Shown: in pieces, positions 42,814 to 55,065 of the stretch
How the letters are laid out: every line of letters begins with the position of its first letter
Position numbering within the stretch: position 1 is the first letter of the stretch
NCBI RefSeq assembly: GCF_036373705.1
Contig: NW_027102664.1
Span: 1 to 64,000 of the forward strand
DNA length: 64,000 nucleotides
Direction: 5' to 3'
Source: Amia ocellicauda
Lineage: Eukaryota > Chordata > Actinopteri > Amiiformes > Amiidae
Position numbers and translations under genes: made by a program
Notes under the pieces: generated by a model
Databases searched by the model: none
What the model saw: only the letters and a program-made list of their open reading frames with translations
What the model was told of the DNA's origin: nothing

Positions 42814-43036
42814 ACCCGCGGTGCACGTGTGCTAGTGCCGTGTTACCTGTCCCTGTAACGCGGCCGGCCATCGTTTTCTCTTCCTCGGAGTGTCAAGAAA
42901 GCCTGACCTAGAGAACAAACGATCACAGAAGGGTAGCTTTGCGAGGCGCTGGAACTGACACTTTTAAAATCGATACATGTTGTTGCTGTTACAATACGAC
43001 CGTAGCAGGATCGGCGACATTGCTGTTACTCTTATG

Positions 43037-43221
43037 AGTAGATAGTTGGGTTTTTTGGGCGCGGCCTATTTTGTTATGACGTATGCCCTAAGCTTATTAA
43101 TATTCCTACGTCATAATTGGGGGGCGTGATTTTAGGTAGAGTTATTTCCTTAATTATTCCTACGTCATATCCGTCAGAAAGTGTACACCCATAAAACCCT
43201 GAACAACAAGGCCGCCCATAA
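43037..43221 (+). repeat. Left TIR of copy 3
   Basis: 185 bp. CRE/ATF sites lie at 43077-43083, 43107-43113 and 43161-43167, with GGGGGGCGTG between the second and third. Confidence 0.93.
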
Positions 43222-44414
43222 CCTGTTGTTCTTGTTGTTCTTGTTGGTCAACTGTAGAGTGTGAATGGGTCGGCTCTTCCTGTAGTGGTTGGGGGTCTTT
43301 TTTAAATATACATTTAATGGTTTAGTAAATCTAAACCGTTATAAGATCAACAAGTTCTGTTGTCTGTAATGGTCCCAGGTCTTAACAATGCCAGTTTTGA
43401 ATTGTGCGTTTATCATATTCACACTGTCTCTGTCTGTCTTTCTCTCTCTCTCGCCCAATCATTTTATAAAATTCAACAAGTTCTGTTGTCTGTTATGATC
43501 CCAGGTCCTAACAATGCCTGTTTTGCATAGGGTACTTATGTTATCCACACTGTATCTGGCTCTGTCTCTCTCCTCAAATTTAATTAAAAATTAAATTAAA
43601 AAAGAGGGTGTGTGTGTGGGTGTTTGTGTGTATAGGTTAATTGTTTTTGTAAAAAAAAAAAAAAAAAGCTGTGGTTATATTTTATCTCTCACATAATGTG
43701 TTCAGTCGTTTTACTTCAATACATCCTAGGGTCTTAAAGCTCATAAGAGTTAGACTTAAGATAAGGATATGCTTTTAAGGTATTTTAGCAGTCTCAATCC
43801 CTGATGATAAGGAATCGTTTAAAAAATGAAAACAACTGATCACTCAATGCTAAATAGATCACAACACTCAAGGCTAAATCACTCACACCATGGGGGGCGG
43901 GGGTGTGCTCATACAACAATAGGTATGGCGTGTGGTATCAAAACATTCAGAATACTTTTAACCTATATAATTTATAAGCTTTGTAAAATAAACCCAAATA
44001 TCTCTTTTGCGGGGATAAACGCTGTTCTGAGTAGTTTGTGACTTGTTTAATACCAAACAAAGCATCGCTATAAAAAATAAAAAAAAAAATCACTGTAAAA
44101 GCGCTAGTTATTTTTGATCTTTATAGTTATTTTCTAGGCTCAGGTTGTTTTTTAGCACTTATAAAGGCCTGAAATATTCTTAGTGGTTGTTGACTATAGG
44201 TCTTGATGCTTAAAAATGTTTTTTTGAGAGACCAAAAGGTTCTAATAAAAGTTTAGAGTAGAGAGGAGAGAGATCGTCTCCATCTTGGTTTCTATTTGAA
44301 ATTTGATGCAGTGTCATTTTATTGGTTGGTTTTGATATGTTAATTGGTAACAGGGTGGCACAAAGGCCAGACCAGAACAATGCCTTACAAGCAGATCCGG
44401 CATGTGGCCATCAT
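43222..44414 (+). other. Noncoding left-arm leader of copy 3
   Basis: Same organisation as copy 2, including the ~147-bp segment absent from copy 1. I see no gene. Confidence 0.55.
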
Positions 44415-44420
44415 TATAAG
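44415..44420 (+). promoter_or_regulatory. TATA box of the spliced gene (copy 3)
   Basis: TATAAG, 68 nt before the ATG at 44488. Confidence 0.5.
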
Positions 44421-44487
44421 TATGAAGGTCTGGTCTTCAGCTCGACAGACTCATACTGACCTTTCGATTTAAGACTAAAGATCAACA

Positions 44488-46528
44488 ATGTCCGGAAACA
44501 ACATCAGCGATTCGATTTAAACGAGTTTTTAGGCAAGTCTTCAGATTATTTTCATTGACTCAGAGCGTGTTGTGTGCATGTATTGTAAATAAGGCTATAA
44601 CATCTGTTTTAAGTTCTGTAAAATTATTTTTCAGCCAGTCAACAGGAGTTAATTCCCAACGCTGAGGAGATCATCTGGAACAACGACGGTAAGATTTTTG
44701 TGTTTGCGCTCATGGGTTCTTATGCATGGGTGTGTGTGGTTTTGAAGCGGCTCATTAGAGTTATGAAAACGTTTTAATATATATTAATGCCGGTCTCTTT
44801 AATTACACAGAAACTATCGAAAGGCCTGTGATTAATGTCTCCGAGGATCGACCAAGAGAAGTGGTTGTCCCTAGACAGGCTGTCTGCCGACCGGGTAAGA
44901 ACTAAACCCCTGTTTGTTTGTATAACGTTTCTGTAAGATGTTTGAGTCCAGTTTTGTTAATTTTAAAAAATTATCCTGTCTAACAGTATTAAGAAACGTG
45001 GTTCGAGACAACGAAAGGCCTTCCACATCGAGGGCTTGATTCGTTTTACCTTCGAGAACCGTAACCTTTCAAGAATCTGAAAGGCCGTCAGCCCCGGTAT
45101 CTGATAGCTGTGAGTATATATCTGCAGCCTGTAAGAGGTTAAAGCTTTTTATAAAGCGGTGTGGTTAAAGGTTAAACATGTCTCTTACCTTCACAGCGGT
45201 GCAAAAAGCTAAACCAGCCGAAAAACATAAGAAACGATTATTCTGTGGAGGTAAGTAAGATCTTTCAAACTTTAATGTTTTTAAAAGGGCTTTGTTTGCC
45301 CGTTGAGGGCTAATATTTAAGCGATGGGTGACCGTTTCCTGTAGGGCGGGGGGTTCTGGGAAAGATCTTTAGAAGTCCGGACAGGTCTAGGCTTGTTTCT
45401 GGGGAACGTGTTTAGAAATGACCGATTGCCGTACCGTCTGGTTAGGAAGTAAAGCCGTCTGAAAGGGTTTAGTAAGTTGTTTGGCTTATCTCCCGCTATT
45501 ATACTTCTGTTTTAAAGTGGTTGTAGGAAAAGGCTTGAAGGTGTTCATTGTATTTAATATTTAAACAGATCGTGAAAACGTTTGTGAAACAGGAAGTCCC
45601 GGGATCAGGAAGCGTTTACACTTGGAAGGTTCGTTTAAAAATGAAATGTTGTTGTGTGTGTGTGTGTTTTATTAACAATATTACAGTTTTTAAAGAAACA
45701 TTTAAGAAACAGTTTATTTACAGCGGCTTCTCTGTTTTACATTTATTATCAAGTCCTAATAAATATATTGTCTGTAAATAATAAGGCGTTGTAGTGAATG
45801 TCTAAGGCTATTTTCAAAGGTCTAAAAAAGCTAAAGGTTTTGAATGTCCTGGACATGTTGTTTTAAGTTTGATTTCTGTCGCCGTTTAAAGATGTAAATG
45901 TAATGTATATTTTTATTCTTCCCAAGACTCTTGGGATAGTCATTCTGTGGATGAGCTATTGAGGACAATTACCCCGTCTAAGTGGGATCAAACATCTTCC
46001 CCGGTGAGATCACCGAGAGGATCCCCCACGGTGGTCTTGGAGACCCCCCAACATCTACTCAGGCCACAGCCTTCTGGGGGTAATTCAACACCCCAGATTT
46101 AGCCCGCCGCATTGTCGGGCGGAACAAATACAGGCATCCAACAACCTCAGGGGTCGCCGTCAGTCAGGGCTGACACACCACCCAACGACGGCCTGGTTTC
46201 AACATCGTCCCCCCAGACCCGTTTCTTGGCTACAGAAACGCGGAACAGTACCCCGCGCTTGGCCAGGGTGTCACCGCAAAGGCCTTCTTGGTCTCCGTCC
46301 ATGAGTATACGCTCGCTCCCTGCCTCCTTCGACCGAGATTTACCGGAGCGACCATCCTTTGAAGCTGAGCCAGGCCACCAGCCCCCGGAGCTACTTCCTG
46401 AAGGTCGGCATGAGTTGCTACATACTTTGTTACAAAATCAAAGACTTGTGTTACTGGGGCAAAACCTGGTGATAGAGAGCCAAAACACCCTTATTAATAC
46501 CCTTACTAACGAATTGTACCGTATTTAA
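44488..46528 (+). pseudogene. Seven-exon gene, three lesions (copy 3)
   Basis: It shares the exon 1 base deletion with copy 2. It adds a TGT to TGA change in exon 4 (near 45037) and CAG to TAG in exon 7 (near 46100). Confidence 0.8.
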
Positions 46529-46711
46529 TGTTTTAATAGACACAAAACGCCTTACTATTGTGGGTTGTTGGAAAAATAAAAAATAAATTAAAAAATGTCC
46601 TGACTTGGTAAAAGAACTCACAAACTAAAGGATTATGAACAAGCTAGGGCCCTAAAAAGACCTTCCCGAGAGAACATCCCCGGCCCTGTTGTGAACTCCT
46701 CTGATGTCCCA

Positions 46712-47509
46712 ATGAACCTGGAACTATTACAAATGATAAATGATTTAAATAACCCCCAATTACCACCGATAGAATGTGAATTAACAGACTTACCGGTGAA
46801 CCCCGACCTGTTACAGATGGTCAATGATCTAAATAACCACCTCCCACCGGTAGCGCTTATAGAGGTTCACCCCCTAGTTCACCCCGATTTGTTTGAAATG
46901 GTGGAGGCTTTGGAGGAGCTACCCCGACCAAATTCTGCCCCTATTATAAATGATTTGAGACAATTAGAACACAGGATGGCGGCAGAAGCAGCCATCACTA
47001 TAGAGGAGGGTCTTGACATTAACCGGTTGGATATCTTTGAAGGACTTTTACAGGCTTTAAATGAGCCTCCTCAAAAAGGGGGTTTTGTAGATGTCAGCAG
47101 TGGGGGTGTTCGGAATGTGGAGGGTTCTGAGACTGATAAGGCTGTGGTGGACATGCTCTGTGAGAATGTAGGGGGTGACGGCTTTGTTCAAAATGATGAT
47201 GTGTCCAAGAGTACCAGTGATCCCGTGATTATAGATAGACCGGCCTATAACAATTTTGAAATGATTCAGCATTTTACTTTTGCAGAACTTTTAAATTGTG
47301 ACAATTATGCAGAAATATTTGTCAACATACATGAGGCCTTGCAGAAAATGCTTGAACAGGTTGCTGAAAGGGTCAGACCTCGAGATGTTGTACAGTTAGA
47401 ACTCAGAGGGGATGCTTTGTTTAGCAACCTATCTGCAATGCTGAGTGGAGATAATTTAGATGTCTGGCTAAAATCGAAGCGTTATTGCAAAGTAACGCAG
47501 CCATCTTAG
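46712..47509 (+). CDS. Repeat-containing ORF upstream of polymerase (copy 3)
   Basis: 265 open codons, with scattered substitutions in the acidic linker and the C-terminal region (for example IQHFTF for IQRFNF). Overlap with the polymerase frame is as in copies 1 and 2. Confidence 0.6.
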   Translation: MNLELLQMINDLNNPQLPPIECELTDLPVNPDLLQMVNDLNNHLPPVALIEVHPLVHPDLFEMVEALEELPRPNSAPIINDLRQLEHRMAAEAAITIEEGLDINRLDIFEGLLQALNEPPQKGGFVDVSSGGVRNVEGSETDKAVVDMLCENVGGDGFVQNDDVSKSTSDPVIIDRPAYNNFEMIQHFTFAELLNCDNYAEIFVNIHEALQKMLEQVAERVRPRDVVQLELRGDALFSNLSAMLSGDNLDVWLKSKRYCKVTQPS

Positions 47510-47532
47510 CTGATGAAAGCCTGTCTCTGGTA

Positions 47533-50500
47533 ATGAATGTGGTTCGTAACCCTGAGGGTGGGGCGCTTAGAAGACTGTCGAAATGCTTGAAGAACGACAT
47601 AATTAGGACCAAGCTCAGGCAATTAGTGGTGAGTTCCAGTGGGGACAATAAGCTCTGTTTTGCTTACAGTTTAATAAAACTACTCACCCCCGACATGCCT
47701 GAACCCCAAGCTCTGCAAGAGGCTTTAATGCTTCATCAGAGGGCCGGCTTAAACTCTCAACAGATGGTTGCCTTTTCAGACATTACCAAGTTTGAGGAGT
47801 TGTTGTCTTTAAAAATTGTTGTGTGGTACCGTTGTGAGGTAAAGGAAGTATTTGTTAAATTTCAGACACATCCTGAAACCCATACACAGACACTGTTTCT
47901 CTTCCTAGGTGATAGACATTAATTTGGAATAAAGAGTTTGACGGCTTTTTTGGGTTGTTCGTATGTTTGTCATTGGTGTTATAAGGCCTTCAATGATAAG
48001 CTTAAGCACCGCTGTGACGGTTACTGTAACGTCTGTTTCAATCCGCAATGTCATAAGGGTTTGGCCCCTACCATCCGATGTAAAGATTGCTTAAGGATTT
48101 GTCTCTCAGCGTTCTGTTTTTCCGAGCATAAGGTACAGAGGGCCGCTGCTGAGGGGGTTAAAAAACTGAGTTATTGTGATCAAACTAAATATTGCCCGCA
48201 GTGTTGCCTCCAGTACCGTTTTCATGAGGTTAAACCACACAAATGTCTGGAGCCGAGATGCAGGATCTGTAATGCTGATTTAACCCCGGGGTCCGAACAC
48301 CAGTGCTTTATTCAGCCGGTTAAAAAGGAGCCGCCGCACAACCGGTATGTCTTTTTTGCTTTTGAATGCCGGCAAGAAAACGGGGTCCACGTTGCTAATT
48401 ATATACACTGTATTGACATGTTGGATCGTGAGTGGTCAGCTAGCGGTGAGAGTTGTGTCAGGGATTTCTTTACGCGGTATCGCGGTCCAAAATACCTCAA
48501 TTACACATTTATTGCCCACAATGCTAAGGGTTATGATTCTTACATTTTGATGAAGTATCTGGTGGAAAATGGGGTGACCCCAAAAATAATAGCTCAGGGT
48601 AGCAAGATCATGTGTTTCACCGACGAAGCTTTCAACTAACGTTACATAGACTCGTTAAATTTCCTCCCCATGAAATTGAGCGCTTTGCCTAAGGCTCTGG
48701 GTTTTGAGGCTCAGAAGAAAGGTTGGTTCTGCCATTTTTTTAATACTAAGGACACTCAAAATTATCGAGGGTCCTACCCGCCCGCCTCTTATTATGGGGT
48801 TGATACTATGATGTCTCATGAGAGGGAGGAATTCTTTAAATGGTACAATACGGTTAAGTGAGGTGTTTTTGATTTCCGAGAAGAGATGGCCGCTTATTGT
48901 TAAAATGATGTGGTGATCCTTAAAGAAGCCTGTGTGCGTTTCTGCGCCGAGGTTATCAACACATCGGGTCTCGACCCATTGCAAAGTGTGACCATAGTGT
49001 CTCTCTGCATGAAAATGTATCGGTCCAATTTCTTGCAGAAAAACACTATAGCGGTCACCACTTCTGACAACTATCGTGCTAGACAAAAGAACTTTTCGAC
49101 TGTCTCCATACAGTGGCTGGAATACCTGAGTGCCCGGGATAACATATTCATCAGACATGCTTTAAATCAAGGGGAAGTCAAAATGGGGCCTTACTACTTA
49201 GACGGTTTTAGCGACGTGTTCGGGCGGCGTACCGCTTATGAGTTTGCTGGTTGTATTTACCATGGCTGTCCTCAGTGCTTCGACCCAAACACCTTTAACC
49301 CCGAAACACAAAAACTCTGCGGTGATATCTACTATGATTTCCAGGAACGAATTGAAACTTTAAAAAACACCTATGGTTTGAACGTGCTGGTGATTTGGGA
49401 ACACGAGTGGACGACCCTGAAGCAACAGGATGCGGGGGTACAACGGTTTATGGAAACCTTGGACTTTCCTGAATGTCTAGAGCCCCGGGATGCGTTATTT
49501 GGGGGTCGTACCAATGCCCTCTGTTTACATTATGAGGTAAAGGAGGGTGAGAGAGTAGATTACTATGATTTCACCAGTCTGTACCCTTATGTCAACAAGA
49601 CCAAAATGTACCCGGTGGGGCGTCCAACCATTGTTTATCGTGACTTTCTCGAAATCGGACATTACTTTGGATTGATCAAAGTCACCATGTACCCTCCTCG
49701 CGAGCTGTTCTTACCCGTGTTGCCTTACAGGTGTTCGGGAAAATTGATGTTCCCTCTGTGTAGAACGTGTGTGGAAACTGAAAATCAAACTACCTCTTGT
49801 CTGCACAGTGATGAAGATGACGGGTGTCTGGTGTAGCATTGAGCTTGACAAGGCGGTGGAGAAAGGTTACAGAGTCGGTAAGGTGTTTGAGGTTTGGCAT
49901 TTTTCTGAAAAATCTGATACTCTTTTTGCTGATTACATTATGACCCATCTGAAAGGGAAACAGGAGGCATCGGGCTATCCCTCATGGTGTGTTGACTCCG
50001 CGGCCAAAGAGCGATACATTCAGCAATATTTTGAAAAGGAAGGGATCCGTCTAGAGCCGGGGAACATAACTGTAAACCCCGCCAAGAGACAAATGTCCAA
50101 ACTGATTTTAAACAGTCTGTGGGGTAAGTTTGGGGAAAGAAATTACCGTCTAAACACAACCTTGATTAAAACCCCTGAACAGTTTATAGAATTTATGTTT
50201 TCCAAACAACATGCAGTATCACACTTTCAATTCTTAAATGACCACGTGGCACAGGTCCAGTGGAGGGCCCCTAAAGATTTCCCCACCAAACAGGGGAACG
50301 TTAATGTTTTCATAGCGGTTTTTACCACGGCTTACGCCCGGCTTGAACTGTACAACTTAATGGATCAGTTGCAGGAACGCACGCTCTATCATGATACTGA
50401 CTCTGTAATCTTTGTCACCAGGCCAGGGGATTGGGTCCCTCCCCTCGGGGACTACCTTGGGGAGTTAACGAGCGAACTAGATCCTCAGGAGTTTGTTTCA

Positions 50501-50802
50501 GGGGGTCCTAAGACTTTTGCCTACAGAACGGCTGCGGGTAAGACCTGTATGAAAGTTAAGGGTTTCACTCTGAACCATTGTAACAACAAGCTCATTAACA
50601 TCAAGTCTCTGACGACCCTGGTAGAAAGTTTTGTAACAAGAAAGACGCGCCTCCTCGTGAGATTATTACAGCCGGAAATCAGATCTATCGAAATAAAAAG
50701 GGGTACACGTTGGAAAATAGATCACTAAACAAACGGTTCAGGGTGGTGTACAATAAAAGAGTGTTGAAGACTGATTATACCACTCTGCCTTATGGATATT
50801 AG
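47533..50802 (+). pseudogene. Protein-primed family B DNA polymerase, heavily broken (copy 3)
   Basis: Stops at 47920-47922 (TAA), 48637-48639 (the shared TAA), 48859-48861 (TGA) and 48901-48903 (TAA). An 8-nt deletion lies near 49815, a 12-nt in-frame deletion near 50489 and a 1-nt deletion near 50637. The exonuclease I aspartate is alanine (48358-48360), as in copy 2. Confidence 0.92.
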
Positions 50803-51444
50803 CGGTGGTTTTGATAACACCCTTTCTCCTGTATTATAGCCTGTCCCTCCAATTCGGGGAAGAGCTATCTTATAAAGAACATCATAGAAGATGTGGACAC
50901 AACCGTGTCCCAAGCTCTTGACAACATAGTGTGGTGTTACTCTTGCTGGCAACCTCTCTACGATGATTTGGCTTCGAAAAAAAATAATCTGAAATTTGTG
51001 CAAGGTCTCCCCGCCTCGTTGTGTGACGATGACTTGTTCCCGCCCGGTCAAACTAATCTAGTGATCCTTGATGACCTGATGGAGCAGGCCGGTGACAACA
51101 GTGAAGTGGAAAAAGCTTTCACAAAGTACACTCATCATAGGAATTTAAGTATTATTTATTTAGTTCAAAATCTATTTTTTCAAGGTAAAAAAAGCCGCAC
51201 TATTAATTTAAATGCCAATTATATAATTATTTTTAAAAACCCCAGAGATAAACTACAGGTCACCGTCTTGGCTCGTCAAATGTACCCTAACCAGACCAAG
51301 TTCTTTTTGGAGGCATTTGAGGATGCCACCAAAAAACCCTATGGGGACTTGATTGCGGACTTAAAAGCACAAACCCCAGAAGACTTTCGCCTCAGAACAG
51401 GTTTGTGCCCGCCCGATTGGCCGGCAGTGTATGTGCTAAAGTAA
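50792..51444 (+). pseudogene. A32-like packaging ATPase, frameshifted (copy 3)
   Basis: An 8-nt deletion after GATAACA (about 50817) breaks the frame before Walker A. The GPSNSGKS loop also has Gly to Cys at its first position. An AAA to TAA change shortens the C-terminus by three residues. Confidence 0.88.
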
Positions 51445-51459
51445 AGGAAATACATAAGA

Positions 51460-51795
51460 ATGTCTGTTCGGATTAAAAGAAATCTGCCACTTTTGCAAAT
51501 GTTATTTGAGGGGAGCCCGCGCCATAGGAAAGCTGTGCTGGCAGGGGCCCCCTCGGATTTGATCGAGACCCTGTGTGAAATAGCTTTTAACATCTTACGC
51601 GGTAATATACCCCTAACCACTTCTCAACATTCTAAACTCAAAAAACAAAAAGCGGTTATCAAGATCATCGCTAATAAGAAGTATTCTATTAAAAGAAAAA
51701 GAAAGAAGATTAATCAAACCGGGGGTTTTATAGGACCGCTGTTGAGCATAGCCGTGCCTTTCCTAACCAGTCTTCTAGCTTCCAGAGTGGGTTAA
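51460..51795 (+). CDS. 111-residue basic virion-type protein (copy 3)
   Basis: Intact, with one P to T change (IPLTTSQH). It is the third undamaged copy of this gene. Confidence 0.75.
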   Translation: MSVRIKRNLPLLQMLFEGSPRHRKAVLAGAPSDLIETLCEIAFNILRGNIPLTTSQHSKLKKQKAVIKIIANKKYSIKRKRKKINQTGGFIGPLLSIAVPFLTSLLASRVG

Positions 51796-51797
51796 TA

Positions 51798-52543
51798 ATG
51801 GAATATGCTCAGAAAATGTTTTTGATCCCTCAGGAGCAGCTTGAGAAACTGAGAAAAAATGTTGTCGGGCCAGAGCCCATTAGACAAACGGCCGAAAACA
51901 ACCTGGACTCTGAAATGAAAGCTATACAGGCCAGGGCCGATTTAAATCAGTATTCCAAAGCCCAGTTGTATACCAACACGTTACAGCGCTACCTCCGTCT
52001 GGTTAGACAGGGTGAAAAAGATCAAAACATTTTAACTTTAACCATGGCCTCTCAAGAAAATGGTTCTGGGGCTGATGCGGGGGGTACGGTTGATAAAGAT
52101 GTTGCGGTGACCGAACCTGTTGAGAGTTCAGAGGGAGATGTTGTAACGGATGATTTGAGAAACATGCCGGCCAGAAGCAAAAGAAATGCAGAATATATCC
52201 TGCACAAAATGGTTCAGAAACCGCGGGTAACGGCTTGGAATGAACAGGGTGAATTTGTTTGTTTAAAGGACAACTGATCAAAGGTTCACACATGTTTGAT
52301 TTGTTGAAGAGTGTCACTAGCACTAATAAGGTACCCGATAGTCGCCGACCTGTAGGCTGGAATGCTTTCCTACAGGCGATGGCCTGTCTGAACATGCCCC
52401 AATCAACAGTTCCTAACCAGGAAACGCGACAAAAAATCCGTCTGTGTAAAGAGGTGGAGCCTGATCTGACTCCGATATCTCATTACTCTGACCGTGCTGA
52501 GCGACCATCCTCAGGATCTATCCATCGTTGGGAAGCTTATTAA
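51798..52543 (+). pseudogene. 247-residue element protein, frameshifted (copy 3)
   Basis: A 2-nt insertion near 52260 (TTTGTTTGTTTAAAG) ends the first frame at 52277. The rest is open in another frame to the normal stop. Confidence 0.85.
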
Positions 52544-52710
52544 TCTCATGTTTTTATTTGTCTCCCCTGTAAATAATGACCCGACAAACAATTTTTTTTT
52601 TTTTCAAATGTTGTTCATTTATTTATACCATAAACCCTGCTTTGTATAAGAATTGTGTTGAATAAAAACAAAACTAATGATTCAAAGGCTGTTTTCATTA
52701 TTTTTTCACC
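52544..52710. terminator. Convergent 3' region (copy 3)
   Basis: AATAAA signals on both strands; the T-run is only about 14 nt here. Confidence 0.5.
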
Positions 52711-53283
52711 TTAACACGCATGACATCTTTTAAAATCCTCACAAGAACACCCCATCTGTATACATGGCTGGCTAGGGTCGTAAGTCATTGTGTTATAAGG
52801 GGGGGTCCACAGTGTCCTGACAAACTCTGCCACTTTTTTATCATTTTGGCCTAAATCCTCACTGTACAAGGCCATAATATCGGGGTATGACCTTCCTTTA
52901 GATCTATGATATAAGAAAAACACACAGTGTTGACCACAAGTGAAGGTCTGAAGACTTTGTACTTGACGACCGCTGTAAATGGTTTCTTGACAGTTGTTGA
53001 GCAGAAAGTTATTGATCTTCCGAGGGAAAGGTCTGAAATCCGGGGGGTTTGCATAGGAATCAAAAAATTCTCCACGGTGGTCCTCCCTTAGATAAATAGC
53101 CAGCCAATGTTCTCCGGGCATATTTTTAGGGTGTGTGTTGATTATGTACATTGCAGGTAAATTCTTGATCTTAAATTTAGGCAGCTGATCGCAGGCGTAG
53201 ACTCCTTGAAACAGTTTCCGTGAGCCGGCCAGGGCATTCATGTTGTGGTTGAACTCTCTGGTGTTCATTTTAATAATAATCAT
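52711..53283 (-). CDS. Adenovirus-type cysteine protease (copy 3)
   Basis: An intact 190-residue frame ending in CSCEDFKRCHAC. His59, Asp75 and Cys116 are in place. It has several cysteines near the C-terminus. Confidence 0.88.
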   Translation of the reverse strand: MIIIKMNTREFNHNMNALAGSRKLFQGVYACDQLPKFKIKNLPAMYIINTHPKNMPGEHWLAIYLREDHRGEFFDSYANPPDFRPFPRKINNFLLNNCQETIYSGRQVQSLQTFTCGQHCVFFLYHRSKGRSYPDIMALYSEDLGQNDKKVAEFVRTLWTPPYNTMTYDPSQPCIQMGCSCEDFKRCHAC

Positions 53284-54574
53284 ACGGAACGTTTCTCCTC
53301 CGATTCACCTCAATAATGTTGTCAAACACAGCATACACGACCATATTTACAGTGCGTGGTAGAGGCTGCTTGAAACGCATCTCCAAACGCATATTGCCCG
53401 TCTTCATCAGTGAAAAATGTTGTCCACACTCTTCGTCAGGGGTCAGGTTGAAACCGTACAGGGTGTAACCGCTGCAGTATTCCCGGCGATCGATCAGCAG
53501 AGTTTGATCCTTGAGATGGCGACCCGTAGCCAGTACTAGACTGTCATATTCACGAACCGCATTGCCGTTTTCAAAGTCAGGTTGAAAAGGTCTGGATGGA
53601 ACCTGCACACCATCGACGTACAACGCTATAAATTCCGCGTTATGTTTAAAGTTAAAGGGGTTCTTGTTGTAAACCCCGGTAAATGCATCATTATCCACGA
53701 GACCTATAATAACCTGTTTTGGGAGCTGTCCTAGAAACAGATTTTCCTGGTTCATCACCCGTGTCCCTGCGGGGATACTGTGGACTTTCATATAGACTCT
53801 TTCGATCGGGTACTCGGCGTTTGCCGTCATTAACGCCTGCGCGTGTCCTAGTTTAACCGCCGGGGAGACGGACACTTTTTTCACAAACAGCGAGGCCGAT
53901 AATATGGTCAGTTTATATTTTTCCGTATCAGGGGTCATCAGACAAAAAGCATTTTTACTACGGATCATTTTAATTTTAATGTCTACCCCGTTGAGCATGA
54001 GTTTTTCTTGGAAAAATATGTCTGCATGGATATGCCCCATTAGCTCAAAGGTCCTCCCTTCTGTTGAAGAGGCCGTTCTTTTTTGCAAACCCTTATTGAG
54101 TCCCTCTGGATCCTTGTCGTCCATAGCTTCCGAGATGTCTTTGAAGAAAAGGCCGGGGCTGAACTGTTTGCTTAGGGTCTCCTCACTATAATTAAGTTTA
54201 CACTCCATCATGGCTCTATAGGGGTAAGTATTGCTGCTTTGACTAATGAGCCGATCTCTTAGGGTCACATCCACCTGTGAAAACATGGTGGCCACCGGGT
54301 AATTGATGACCCCAGCGATGGCCGTATTCTCGATTGCATCGCCATCCTAATCAGTCACTTTACAGTTCATTAAAATAAATGTGTTATTCAAATCAATATA
54401 ATCCTCGCCATTGCCAGCTATAAAAAACTCCAGAGGGGCCGTGTTTGAAATTGCAGATAGAGGGGGAATCTCTACATATATGATCTTATCTATACTCGTT
54501 TGAGTGTATGGAACTGTAAACAGATCCAGTTCTGATTTGACGCATACTTCCGATAGACTGTGGAAAAAAGACAT
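53270..54574 (-). pseudogene. Major capsid protein, single TAG (copy 3)
   Basis: TAG at 54347-54349, the same codon as in copies 0, 2 and 4. A 3-nt deletion removes one Tyr (FKHNAEF). Otherwise open. Confidence 0.88.
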
Positions 54575-54576
54575 GT

Positions 54577-55064
54577 TTAAAAGATGTATCCTGAGGCTCT
54601 ATTTTTCTTTCTTTGAGACTTTCTTTTTGCAGGTTTTTTCTTGTGCTGCTTCCTTCTCCGAGTGTTTCCACGATATGTTGGAGAATGAGAGATTCTTCGT
54701 TTTTTGTTAGCCACGGATCTTCGTCGCCCTGGTGGACACATGCTGTTTCTTCTTTTACCCCCCCTCCTCGCCATTACCATGAGACCCGAACCCTCCTGAT
54801 GCTCATGGCTAGCTGCCCGGTTCATAACATTGGTGAACACGTCACTAACAATATTTTTAGCCGCTGATTTCAAGTGGGGTCTGGCTATAGCAAAGCCTCT
54901 CTTAAGCAGGGGTACGGCCATTCTAAAGAGACCATGAAAGAGTCCTCCTAGACCGGCGCCATACATTGTGGGGGCTCCTACAAAACCGGGCAAGCCGTTC
55001 CATCTTGCATCTTGTAATAATCCACATAGGCGCTAGGATCTACATAACCCCTCGAGGTAGCCAT
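54577..55064 (-). pseudogene. Basic pVI/pX-like protein, 1-nt deletion near start (copy 3)
   Basis: It shares the 5' deletion with copies 1 and 2. The remaining 138 codons, with the basic tail, are open. Confidence 0.78.
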
Positions 55065-55065
55065 T

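Larger units (their letters stand above)
42015..43036. repeat. tRNA-Val array between copies 2 and 3
   Basis: Two CAC-type units with their tRNA genes. It ends in CTTATG (43031-43036) at the left end of copy 3. Confidence 0.88.

Noticed and set aside
10559-43036. Site-specific integration at CTTATG as the cause of identical insertion points
   Set aside because: Shared inactivating mutations in all copies fit amplification of one insertion better. Polinton integrases are not known to require a fixed hexamer.
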